Below, piece by piece: positions 27,023 through 34,910 of a stretch of DNA of 37,286 nucleotides (the first letter of the stretch is position 1; every line of letters begins with the position of its first letter). Made by a program: the position numbers and the translations under genes. Under the pieces are notes generated by a model. The model made no database searches. It was not told the origin of the DNA and saw only the letters and a list, made by a program, of their open reading frames with translations. Source of the DNA: Akkermansia muciniphila (GTDB taxonomy: Bacteria; Verrucomicrobiota; Verrucomicrobiia; Limisphaerales; UBA9464); assembly GCA_945900455.1 (NCBI GenBank), contig CAMDJH010000027.1:1-37286 (forward strand), given 5' to 3'.

Positions 27023-28225
27023 ATGGAATCGGCCGGATGCATGGAAGACATTCAACAAAAGGTTTGGGACGGCGGGCGGATCGGACCGTCCGAGGCTCGA
27101 GTCCTCTGGGATCTGCCGCTTGAAGAGTTGGGGGCGTTGGCGGATCGTCGTCGGCAGCTCGCCCGGGCGCGAGCCTACGGCGGCCAGGGAAATGACGTTG
27201 TGACCTACATCGTGGATCGCAATGTGAACTACACGAACGTGTGCAACGTGTACTGCAAGTTTTGCGCATTCTGGAGGACCGAAAAGGATGACGACAGCTA
27301 CGTGATTTCACTGGCTGAAATGGACCGGAAAATTGACGAGATGCTGGCGCTGGGTGGCACCCAAATCCTAATGCAAGGAGGGCATCATCCCAAGCTTTCC
27401 AAGCAATGGTACCTCGATCTCTTGTCTCATATTCGAGAGCGGTACCCGCAGATCAACATTCACGGATTCAGTCCGAGCGAGTTCATCCATTTTCAGGAGG
27501 TCTTCCAGGAGCCGGTTGAAAGGATCCTCGGAGATTTTGTGCGGGCTGGACTTGGCTCGATCCCTGGGGGGGGCGGTGAAATATTGGTGGATCGCGTGCG
27601 TCGCCGGATTGCTCCCTTGAAGGCGAGCACGGCGGAATGGATGGGCGTGATGGACGTGGCACACCAAATGGGTTTGGCGAGCACCGCCACCATGATGTTT
27701 GGGCATGTCGAAACCCGTGAGGAGCGGATTGAGCATCTGGACGTGGTGCGAGCGCAGCAGGACATTTCACTGGCGCGACTGGGACATTCTGTGAGGGGCC
27801 CGATCGGAGTGATTTCCGATCTTGGCATCCCGGGCAATCCCGCCGAGTCGGACGCGTCGAAACTGGGGGGCGCATTCACGGCCTTCATCGCCTGGACATT
27901 TCAGGCGGAGAACACCGTGCTCAAGGCGCCGACGGTCGGTGCTCACGAGTACCTGCGTACGCAGGCACTCAGCCGGATCTATTTGGACAATATCCCGAAT
28001 ATTCAGAGTTCCTGGGTAACCCAAGGCCAGGAAGTGGGACAGATCGCCCTGAAATTTGGAGCCAACGACCTGGGCAGCATCATGATCGAGGAAAACGTCG
28101 TGAGCCGGGCCGGAACGACGTTCTGTATGGGGGTGGCGGATATGAAGCGCCTCATCACGAACTTGGGATACGAGTCGCGTCAGCGAGATAACTGGTACCG
28201 GCTATGCCAACACAATTCGCAATGA
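27023..28225 (+). CDS. mqnC: Cyclic dehypoxanthine futalosine synthase (radical SAM)
   Basis: Radical SAM enzyme of the futalosine route to menaquinone: it converts dehypoxanthine futalosine to its cyclic form. The 400-residue protein has the CX3CX2C cluster motif CNVYCKFC (Cys74, Cys78, Cys81) preceded by YIVDRNVNYTNV, the shared MqnC/MqnE/CofH lead-in. MqnC-specific features include ALGGTQILMQGGHHP, FSPSEFIHF, PGGGGEIL, STATMMFGHVETREER and GANDLGSIMIEENV near the C-terminus. ATG at 27023 has AGGGTGA eight bases upstream; ATG at 27041 is possible. No other menaquinone gene is in the window, which fits the usual scattering of mqn genes. Confidence 0.95.
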   Translation: MESAGCMEDIQQKVWDGGRIGPSEARVLWDLPLEELGALADRRRQLARARAYGGQGNDVVTYIVDRNVNYTNVCNVYCKFCAFWRTEKDDDSYVISLAEMDRKIDEMLALGGTQILMQGGHHPKLSKQWYLDLLSHIRERYPQINIHGFSPSEFIHFQEVFQEPVERILGDFVRAGLGSIPGGGGEILVDRVRRRIAPLKASTAEWMGVMDVAHQMGLASTATMMFGHVETREERIEHLDVVRAQQDISLARLGHSVRGPIGVISDLGIPGNPAESDASKLGGAFTAFIAWTFQAENTVLKAPTVGAHEYLRTQALSRIYLDNIPNIQSSWVTQGQEVGQIALKFGANDLGSIMIEENVVSRAGTTFCMGVADMKRLITNLGYESRQRDNWYRLCQHNSQ

Positions 28226-28231
28226 CCTGAC

Positions 28232-28633
28232 ATGAGCAGCGACAGACGGATTCCTATAGATGGCGGGCGGGGACTAACACAGAACCCGTTTGCCAGTTTA
28301 AGACTCGATAATCTCCCCGATGGATCCAGCGCGTTGCCGACATCGATCCCCACCCCGGTCGAGTCGAAGCGGGGAAAGCCGAACAAGAATCGCGGCCGTG
28401 TGGACATCGTTCGCCAAACCGCGCATCGCGGTGGGAAGACAGTAACCGTCGTCTCCGGATTCATCGGCATCGGCCTATCCGAGAAGGAACAGCTCGCGAA
28501 GCGGATGCAGCAGGTTTGCGGCACCGGCGGCACGGTGAAGGAAGGGCGGATTGAGATTCAGGGCGATCGACGCGACGCGATCGCCCGAATCCTCACTGAG
28601 GCGGGTTTCCGACCGGTGTTTGCGGGGGGCTGA
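28232..28633 (+). CDS. SUI1/eIF1-like translation factor (YciH family)
   Basis: A 133-residue protein whose C-terminal ~75 residues are a SUI1 (eIF1) domain: GRVDIVRQTAHRGGKTVTVV, GLSEKEQLAKRMQQVCGTGGTVK, GRIEIQGDRRDAIARILTEAGF. The N-terminal 55 residues are low-complexity and variable (SDRRIPIDGGRGLTQNPF, then PTPVESKRGKPNKNRG). YciH-like proteins influence start-codon selection or act as ribosome-associated stress factors; in most bacteria they are non-essential. It begins six bases after the mqnC stop, so it is probably co-transcribed with mqnC although the functions are unrelated. Confidence 0.92.
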   Translation: MSSDRRIPIDGGRGLTQNPFASLRLDNLPDGSSALPTSIPTPVESKRGKPNKNRGRVDIVRQTAHRGGKTVTVVSGFIGIGLSEKEQLAKRMQQVCGTGGTVKEGRIEIQGDRRDAIARILTEAGFRPVFAGG

Positions 28634-28657
28634 ACCTCCGAACTCATCGTCTGGCTT

Positions 28658-28672
28658 CGGGCCAACGGCCCG
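28658..28672. terminator. Possible bidirectional terminator hairpin
   Basis: Between the convergent SUI1-like and tyrS genes, CGGGCC (28658-28663) and GGCCCG (28667-28672) form a perfect six-pair, three-base-loop hairpin. No clear T-run follows on either side, so intrinsic termination is only a suggestion. Confidence 0.35.
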
Positions 28673-28720
28673 TGATTCCTCAACGACCATGATGCGGTGA
28701 ATCCGATTGTCGTCTGGACC

Positions 28721-30007
28721 TCATTCTCCCATCTTTACGACGACATAGTTTCGTTTGCCTTTGCGGAGGAGTAGATGCCGGGCGAACAGTAAATCGGAGG
28801 GCGTGACCGCTCGGCTCACCTCTTCCACCCGCACGTTATTCAGGTAAATACCCCCGCCTTCGACGTCTTTGCGAGCCTGTCCCTTGCTGGTACACAGGCC
28901 GGAGAAAACCAACAACTCCGTGATGGGAATACCCGGTGCTGCGAGCCGGATCGTTTCGAGGTCGCGAGTGGGCACTTCTCCCACGATTTCATTGAAGGTC
29001 GATTCCGTGACTCCCGACAGGTCACCGCCAAACAGGATTTCACTCGCCCGGATTGCCTCCTGGGTTGCTGGACCCCCATGGAGGATGTCCGTGACGGCAC
29101 CGGCGAGCGCACGGTGGGCGGATCGTCCGCCGGGATTTTTAGCATGTTCTCCTTCCAATTCCGCGATTTCTTGAGGGTTGAAGAAGGTGAAGTATTTTAG
29201 GTAACGAATCACATCCCGATCATCGGTATTGATCCAGAATTGGTAGAACCGATACACGCTGGTCCGTCGGGAACTGAGCCAGACAGTGCCAGATTCGGTT
29301 TTTCCGAACTTCGTGCCGTCGGCCTTGGTGATCAAAGGAAGGGTGAGTCCGAAAGCCGGTCGACTGAGTTTTTTGCGGATCAGGTCAATGCCGGCGGTAA
29401 TGTTGCCCCATTGATCCGATCCACCGATTTGCAGATCGCAATGGTGCTGCCGGGCGAGTTCGTAGAAATCAAATGCCTGCAGCAGCATGTAGCTGAATTC
29501 GGTGTAGCTGATACCCACTTCGCGATCTTCCATTCGGGCTCGGATACTCTCCTTGGCGACCATTTGGTTCACGGTAAAGTGCTTTCCGATGTTTCGCAGA
29601 AAATCGAGGAACGTGACGTGTTTCGTCCACTCCGCATTGTCGACGAGACGCGCCGGATTTTCGGCCGATTCAAAATCGAGCAGACGGGCCAGCTGGGGCT
29701 TGATGGCTTCGAGATTGGCCGTGAGATGATCCTGGGTCAGTAGCTGACGCTCCTGGGACTTGCCGCTGGGATCCCCGATGCTCCCGGTGGCACCTCCGGA
29801 AAGGGCAATGGGGACGTGGCCCGCCCGCTGAAATCGGCGGAGAGCGAGCAGGGGGACGAGGCTGCCCACGTGGAGAGAGTCGGCCGTGGGGTCGAAACCG
29901 CAATACAGTGTTACCCGCCCTGCGGCGAGGCGGCGGCTCAGCTCGGGCGTGTCTGTGCAATCGGAGATCAGACCCCGCCATTGCAATTCTTCGAGAATGT
30001 TCTGCAT
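28721..30007 (-). CDS. tyrS: Tyrosyl-tRNA synthetase
   Basis: Class I aminoacyl-tRNA synthetase charging tRNA-Tyr, 428 residues. Motifs: YCGFDPTADSLHVGSL with the HIGH-type HVGS (46-49), GGATGSIGDPSGK, the tyrosine-site segment YTEFSYMLLQAFDFYEL, GSDQWGNITAGIDLIRK, the KMSKS-equivalent KFGKT (233-237), and a C-terminal S4 RNA-binding domain (STSKGQARKDVEGGGIYLNNVRV-like, here beginning LCTSKGQARKDVEGGGIYLN). ATG at 30007 is the standard start (MQNILEELQWRGLI); the frame runs on upstream to 30238 but that part is not TyrS-like. It lies 97 bases downstream of another minus-strand gene. Confidence 0.97.
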   Translation of the reverse strand: MQNILEELQWRGLISDCTDTPELSRRLAAGRVTLYCGFDPTADSLHVGSLVPLLALRRFQRAGHVPIALSGGATGSIGDPSGKSQERQLLTQDHLTANLEAIKPQLARLLDFESAENPARLVDNAEWTKHVTFLDFLRNIGKHFTVNQMVAKESIRARMEDREVGISYTEFSYMLLQAFDFYELARQHHCDLQIGGSDQWGNITAGIDLIRKKLSRPAFGLTLPLITKADGTKFGKTESGTVWLSSRRTSVYRFYQFWINTDDRDVIRYLKYFTFFNPQEIAELEGEHAKNPGGRSAHRALAGAVTDILHGGPATQEAIRASEILFGGDLSGVTESTFNEIVGEVPTRDLETIRLAAPGIPITELLVFSGLCTSKGQARKDVEGGGIYLNNVRVEEVSRAVTPSDLLFARHLLLRKGKRNYVVVKMGE

Positions 30008-30104
30008 GAACGAAGGGTAGGGAGAGCGAGCGTCATGAAAACAGAAATGCGTCGGGGAATTTCCAGGCCGGCTCGTCCCTTTCTGCATGGAAATGCTGGG
30101 ACTT

Positions 30105-31058
30105 CTATTCCAGTAGATTTTGGAGCAAGACGAGTGCGGTGCGACGGATCTGCTCAGACTGACTTTCGAGTATCCGAAAACGCTCCGTCCAGCCGGGCGT
30201 CGCTTCGTTGCGGTCGCGCCAGAGGGTTTTGAGGACACGTTCGGTTCGTTCCACTTGTTGCATTGCGGAGGTGAGGGATTCGCGCCCTTCGGGCAAATCG
30301 GAAATATTCCCCACGAAGAAGCGGCTGATGCGCCGCCGGTCGAACACCGCTTGCAACAACATCACCGCCGTCTGCTCATACGCATACCAGCGCAGCCTCA
30401 ATGCGTCGCTCAGGAAACCATGCCGCAGGGCGAAGAACTCCGAACGCGGCCGCTCGGTGTACTGGCGGATCTCCTGCGCTTCGGTGGGGAACCAATTGTA
30501 GAGCAGCGCAAATGTTCCATAGGTGTCGATGAGTTGCTTGGAATTATTATGGTCGGTTGCGATTTCACCAACGCACAAATCCTGTTGCAGCTCGAGGCAA
30601 ATCTCGGGCAGATCGTGAAGCCGTCCCAAAACTTCCTGCCCGAGGGCCGTTCCGTAGTTAAAGTCGCCGGGAATCAGCCAGTACACGTCGTTTTCTCCGC
30701 CCGTCTCAAACGCCGCCCCCAATCCCGTGTACCACATCTGGCAGGTGTCCACGCACCAGGCATCGAGAACTTTCGAATGCCGGGCGACGGTATTTGCCTT
30801 GAAATCGAGAAACGTCTTGTTTGCCTCGTTCGCGAAATGGGTCTTGCGATCCATCACCGTGATCGGTTGCGCATACTTTTTCCTTTCCGCACTCAGCCGG
30901 GCAACCCATTCGTACAGCCGTTCCAAATTTGCGTAATCGCGGGGTTGCCGGAAAGGATAAATGATGACGGGATGAATCTTTGCGCCGGCTGGAGACGCCG
31001 GCTTATTATGACCGGCCTCCGGTTGGGGTGTTGGTTTACCCGGTTCGGTGGGTTTCAT
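30105..31058 (-). CDS. Unrecognised protein, possibly glycosyltransferase-A-like
   Basis: A 317-residue protein I cannot assign to a named family. The first ~30 residues are rich in Pro, Lys and Gly (TEPGKPTPQPEAGHNKP), then a well-ordered domain without signal peptide or membrane helix. Segments such as KIHPVIIYPFRQPRDYANL at the start, ENDVYWLIPGDFNYG in the middle (where GT-A enzymes carry a DxD-like site), RPRSEFFALRHGFL and the late WYAYEQTAVMLLQAVFDRRRI have the order and spacing of a nucleotide-sugar transferase fold; this is inference by eye. ATG 31058 is chosen because the frame upstream of it (to 31184) reads as noncoding. It precedes tyrS on the same strand and is divergent from the TolB-like gene, with 152 bases between. 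Confidence 0.82.
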   Translation of the reverse strand: MKPTEPGKPTPQPEAGHNKPASPAGAKIHPVIIYPFRQPRDYANLERLYEWVARLSAERKKYAQPITVMDRKTHFANEANKTFLDFKANTVARHSKVLDAWCVDTCQMWYTGLGAAFETGGENDVYWLIPGDFNYGTALGQEVLGRLHDLPEICLELQQDLCVGEIATDHNNSKQLIDTYGTFALLYNWFPTEAQEIRQYTERPRSEFFALRHGFLSDALRLRWYAYEQTAVMLLQAVFDRRRISRFFVGNISDLPEGRESLTSAMQQVERTERVLKTLWRDRNEATPGWTERFRILESQSEQIRRTALVLLQNLLE

Positions 31059-31210
31059 GCCAGCATCCTCATTCAGAGTGAAATAGAATCCAAGCGTTTT
31101 GAGAAGCGGCTCGGTGCCAATCGAGCCTCCCGATATTGTGGGCGCTCCCGCACCGCGGCCACTTAACGCATTGACACGAAGCACTTCAACGGCGTGACTT
31201 TGTTCATTCT

Positions 31211-32317
31211 ATGATCACGCAAGATGAATGGCGCGCCATTTTGTGCCTCCCGCGCTCGCTGCGGACCTCCGTTGCGCTTCTCGCTGCCGTCCTGGTCGCA
31301 AATATGACCGAAGTGGCAACGGCCCAGGCGAGCGTCCGGGAACAATTGAGCCGCCTCCCGTTCAAGCTCGTTTACGAAACCTACGTGAACGACAACTGGG
31401 AGCTTTTCGTCATGAACGCGGATGGCTCGAACCCGGTTAATCTGACCCAAACCCCGGGTGAACATGAGCATTATCCGCAGGTCTCACCTGACGGCACGAA
31501 AATCTGCTTTTCAGTCGATCAGGGCGAGGGGCGGGATGCCATCCGAAGTCTCTATGTCATGGACAGTGACGGCGCGCACCGTAAAAAACTGGTGAGCAAC
31601 GCGCGAGAACCGTTTTGGAAACCGGATGGCAAGGTCATCGGATTCCTGCCGCAGGAGTATCCCAAGTTCAATGTGATCGACTACTATACAAGGGGGATGA
31701 GCTTCTATGATCTGGCCACCGGCACGATCGAGGCCCATCCGAACAGCGCGAATCTGCACCACCTTTATAACCCCTGTTTTGCACCGAATGGGAAATGGAT
31801 CGTGTCGACCGTGCATGCCGGCATGGGCTTTGACCACGCAATTCTCGCGATTGAGGCGCACGGTAACAAGATCATTAACCTAAAGATACCCGGCTGCCGT
31901 CCATGCATAAGTCCGGATGGCAAGCAGATCGCCTGGGGATCCGGTGACCACGAAGTCGTCGCGGCACCGATTGATCTCGACTCGGGCTCCCCCGCGGTGG
32001 GGACTTGGCGCCTCCGCATCCAGGACAAGACCAACGAAACGTACCACGTCGACTGGTCGCCGGACAGCCGGTTCCTGAGCCTAAGCCGGGGACGTGCCAG
32101 CAAAGGCGACCCCAGCAAGCCAGGCACGTTTCTATCGGCCTGCGAAATCGTGGGCGTCTATGCTCCCGGCTGGAACCTCTGCGCCGTCCCTGCGGAACGG
32201 GATGGAATCGTCGATCTCAACCACGCGGGCTTAGCAGACTCCTTGATGCTTACCACAAATGGATTCAGCAACAAGGAATCGGCCTGGTTTCTTCCACCAA
32301 AAAAGACGAAGGAATAG
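31211..32317 (+). CDS. TolB-like WD40/PD40 beta-propeller protein, exported
   Basis: A 368-residue protein with an N-terminal signal peptide (about 1-42; hydrophobic LRTSVALLAAVLVANM, likely cleavage after ATAQA). The rest is a beta-propeller of PD40-type blades: WELFVMNADGSNPVNLTQ, YPQVSPDGTKICFS, LYVMDSDGAHRKKLV, NPCFAPNGKWIVST, CISPDGKQIAWGS and HVDWSPDSRFLSLS. Such periplasmic propellers bind proteins or glycans; TolB itself belongs to Tol-Pal, but this is not TolB, and none of tolQRA or pal is nearby. Its stop is two bases before the GTG of the next gene, so translational coupling is likely. It opens a cluster of envelope genes. Confidence 0.88.
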   Translation: MITQDEWRAILCLPRSLRTSVALLAAVLVANMTEVATAQASVREQLSRLPFKLVYETYVNDNWELFVMNADGSNPVNLTQTPGEHEHYPQVSPDGTKICFSVDQGEGRDAIRSLYVMDSDGAHRKKLVSNAREPFWKPDGKVIGFLPQEYPKFNVIDYYTRGMSFYDLATGTIEAHPNSANLHHLYNPCFAPNGKWIVSTVHAGMGFDHAILAIEAHGNKIINLKIPGCRPCISPDGKQIAWGSGDHEVVAAPIDLDSGSPAVGTWRLRIQDKTNETYHVDWSPDSRFLSLSRGRASKGDPSKPGTFLSACEIVGVYAPGWNLCAVPAERDGIVDLNHAGLADSLMLTTNGFSNKESAWFLPPKKTKE

Positions 32318-32319
32318 CG

Positions 32320-33258
32320 GTGAAGCGAATTGCCTTCTTGTGCCTGGCCTTCGGAGCGGCGACCGCTTTGATATCGTGCGGAAAATCCGGCCCGAATTCT
32401 GAAAGCGCCGCAACGCCGGATCGCCCCCCCATTTCCGCGCAGTCCACTCCAAATAGTCCGGTGGAAATCGTCACGAAATCCGGAGTTGAAATGGTCTCTC
32501 TGCCCGGGGGGGAATTCATGATGGGCAGCCTCCAGGGAAATCCCGACGAGAGGCCCCCGCACACCGTGCGAGTCAGTGCCTTCGTGATCGACAAATACGA
32601 AGTCACGCAGGAGTTGCTCGCGAAGGTGCAGCTGCCCAATCCCTCGCACTGGCAGGACAGTCCGAAAAAACCCCTGGAGCGCGTGCGTTGGCGTGACGCC
32701 AAGCAATACTGCAATGAACGTTCGCTCCTGGAGTCATTGCAACCCTGTTACAACGAGAAAACCATGGATTGGGACTGTAACTACGGAGCCAATGGGTATC
32801 GGCTCCCGACCGAAGCCGAGTGGGAATATGCGGCGCGAGCTGGAACCGACGGGCCCTACGATTTTGGCCAAGCGGACAAATTGCGGCAATACGCCTGGTT
32901 CGCCGCCAATGCCGACCAGAAGACCCACCCGGTGGGTCAGCGGAAGCCCAATCGCTGGGGACTCTGCGATCTATACGGAAACGTCTCCGAGTGGTGCGAG
33001 GATATTTACCTCCCGAGCTATTCCACGAACAGTCCAGCGATCGATCCCCACGGCCCGGTGAATTCGGGCAACGATGTTAAGCGAGTGATTCGCGGTGGCA
33101 GCTGGAAGTCCAGTGCGGATGCCTGCCGCAGCACGGCGCGGCAGGGCGAATTGACGGGAGACAGCGACGCCTGTTTTTCCACCGACTATTGCGGTTTCCG
33201 GTGTGTGCGACGGATGACAACGGAGGAACAGATGTCCATGCGAAGCCGGACGAAGTGA
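32320..33258 (+). CDS. FGE-like (SUMF1 family) lipoprotein, probably not a formylglycine enzyme
   Basis: A 312-residue protein of the formylglycine-generating-enzyme/SUMF1 superfamily. A lipoprotein signal (MKRIAFLCLAFGAATALISC, Cys20 in an LISC lipobox) precedes a Ser/Pro-rich linker and the FGE-sulfatase domain: MVSLPGGEFMMGS, VSAFVIDKYEVTQ, YRLPTEAEWEYAARAG, GLCDLYGNVSEWCED, RVIRGGSWKSSADACRSTAR and GFRCVRR. True FGE needs two cysteines spaced GGSxxCxxxxC; here the first position is Ser (GGSWKS) and only the second Cys is kept, so sulfatase activation is unlikely. A surface binding or other enzymatic role is more plausible. GTG at 32320 is two bases after the preceding stop and gives the lipoprotein signal. 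The MBOAT gene follows after 40 bases. Confidence 0.9.
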   Translation: MKRIAFLCLAFGAATALISCGKSGPNSESAATPDRPPISAQSTPNSPVEIVTKSGVEMVSLPGGEFMMGSLQGNPDERPPHTVRVSAFVIDKYEVTQELLAKVQLPNPSHWQDSPKKPLERVRWRDAKQYCNERSLLESLQPCYNEKTMDWDCNYGANGYRLPTEAEWEYAARAGTDGPYDFGQADKLRQYAWFAANADQKTHPVGQRKPNRWGLCDLYGNVSEWCEDIYLPSYSTNSPAIDPHGPVNSGNDVKRVIRGGSWKSSADACRSTARQGELTGDSDACFSTDYCGFRCVRRMTTEEQMSMRSRTK

Positions 33259-33298
33259 TACCCGTTGCGGCGTGATGAGCTAACCCAGACCACGCAAC

Positions 33299-34900
33299 AT
33301 GCTTTTTCACACCTGGCCGTTCCTTGTCTTCCTACTGATAGTTCTGCCTGGGTTCTACGCATTGCGAAAAACTCAGCTGTGGCTGCCGTGGCTCACAGCG
33401 GCCTCCTATTTTTTCTACGGATGGTGGAATCCCTATTACCTCCTCCTCGTGGTTTATTCCACCTTGCTCGATTTTTGTCTGGTCGCCTTAATGGATCACT
33501 GCCCCCGCACGGGGCAGAATGCGGACATTCTCTCGCGATTGACGGGATTGCGGTTCGAGGATCGCGTGCTCAAGGTCGCGTTCATCATTTCCGGAGCCAC
33601 GACGTTAAGCAGCTTGGCCTTGGCGTTTCTTGGCCCACAAACACTGCGTCCGACGATGGTCGTCCTCAGTCTGATATTGTTCCTGATGACTCTCGGCGCG
33701 CTGTACAGTAGTCGCAAAATCTGGCTGCTCATCAGCCTGGTCAACAATCTCGCGCTTCTGCTTTTCTTTAAATATGCCCGATTCGCCGTTGAGAATCTGA
33801 ACGCAACCTTCTCTTCACTCCACATCTCGGCGAGATTGTCGGATCCGTCGACACTCATGCCGTTCGGGTTCGAGTATCTATTGCCGGTGGGGATCTCTTT
33901 TTTCACTTTCCAATCGTTGAGCTACACCATCGATTTCTACTTGGGCAATGTGCAGCGGGAGCGCAATTTTGTTCGTTTCGCGACGTTCGTCTGTTTCTTT
34001 CCACAACTCATGGCCGGGCCCATTGAGCGGGCGAAGCATCTCCTACCCCAGTTTCATCAGTTTCCGACGGTTCGTCTTCGGAATTTTACCGACGGCGCTT
34101 CTCTTTTTCTCGTCGGTTTGTTCAAGAAATTGGCCCTGGCCAACTATCTCTCGTTTTATGTCGAACGGGTTTACGACAATCCCAAGGCGTTCGACGCCCC
34201 CGCATTGATGATGGCGACGTTTGCGTTTGCTTGGCAAATATTCTTCGATTTCAGTGGATATACCGATATGGCCCGCGGCGTTGCGAAACTCATGGGGTTT
34301 AATCTGATCTTAAACTTCAATAATCCTTATCTGGCCACGGGACTCGGTGACTTTTGGTCACGATGGCACATCGGCCTCTCCTCTTGGTTTCGGGATTACG
34401 TTTATATCCCGTTGGGGGGGAGTCGCGATGGCATATTTAAAACTTACCGGAATCTCTTCCTCACTTTTTTTGTCTCCGGAATCTGGCACGGAGCCAATTG
34501 GACCTTTGTAATCTGGGGGACACTCCACGCGATGGGAATTATGATCACTCGCGAGCTCGAGCGATCAGTTTTTTATCGCGAGCACGTGCCGCGATTGGTG
34601 AAGCAAATGGGCGTGTTCCTCTTCGTCTGTTTTGCCTGGATATTTTTCCGCGCTAATTCGTTGAACGACGCCCGATGGATTGTCAACCGCATCGCCACAT
34701 CCGCCTGGCATGATCCGCAGATGCCGGCACTAATGCTGATTCTCGTGGCCCTGGTCTGGGTTTACCAATTCGGCTACGAGTCCCGGTTTCGAAAGTGCCT
34801 GCAAACCGATTTCGTCCGGGTTGGAACGGCTGTGTTTATGGTGCTATACCTGTGCCTTTGCGCCTCCGGCGGCGGCGCGTTCATTTATTTTCAGTTTTAA
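33299..34900 (+). CDS. MBOAT-family O-acyltransferase (AlgI-like)
   Basis: Polytopic membrane protein of 533 residues with about 11-12 helices. It resembles AlgI/PatA/DltB-type proteins, which move acyl (usually acetyl) groups across the inner membrane onto exported polysaccharides. Family features: FGFEYLLPVGISFFTFQSLSYTIDFYLG, MAGPIERAKHLLPQF, FAWQIFFDFSGYTDMARG, then the two conserved histidines: His357 in FWSRWHIGLSSWFRDYVYIP and His397 in SGIWHGANWTFVIWG, the presumed catalytic site. The next gene is an SGNH-type partner 10 bases downstream, matching the AlgI-AlgJ/AlgX arrangement, so the pair probably acts together. Confidence 0.94.
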   Translation: MLFHTWPFLVFLLIVLPGFYALRKTQLWLPWLTAASYFFYGWWNPYYLLLVVYSTLLDFCLVALMDHCPRTGQNADILSRLTGLRFEDRVLKVAFIISGATTLSSLALAFLGPQTLRPTMVVLSLILFLMTLGALYSSRKIWLLISLVNNLALLLFFKYARFAVENLNATFSSLHISARLSDPSTLMPFGFEYLLPVGISFFTFQSLSYTIDFYLGNVQRERNFVRFATFVCFFPQLMAGPIERAKHLLPQFHQFPTVRLRNFTDGASLFLVGLFKKLALANYLSFYVERVYDNPKAFDAPALMMATFAFAWQIFFDFSGYTDMARGVAKLMGFNLILNFNNPYLATGLGDFWSRWHIGLSSWFRDYVYIPLGGSRDGIFKTYRNLFLTFFVSGIWHGANWTFVIWGTLHAMGIMITRELERSVFYREHVPRLVKQMGVFLFVCFAWIFFRANSLNDARWIVNRIATSAWHDPQMPALMLILVALVWVYQFGYESRFRKCLQTDFVRVGTAVFMVLYLCLCASGGGAFIYFQF

Positions 34901-34910
34901 AAGAGGCAAA

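Noticed and set aside
30008-30238. N-terminal extension of the tyrS frame
   Set aside because: It overlaps the upstream gene's end and is not TyrS-like; ATG 30007 is the standard start.
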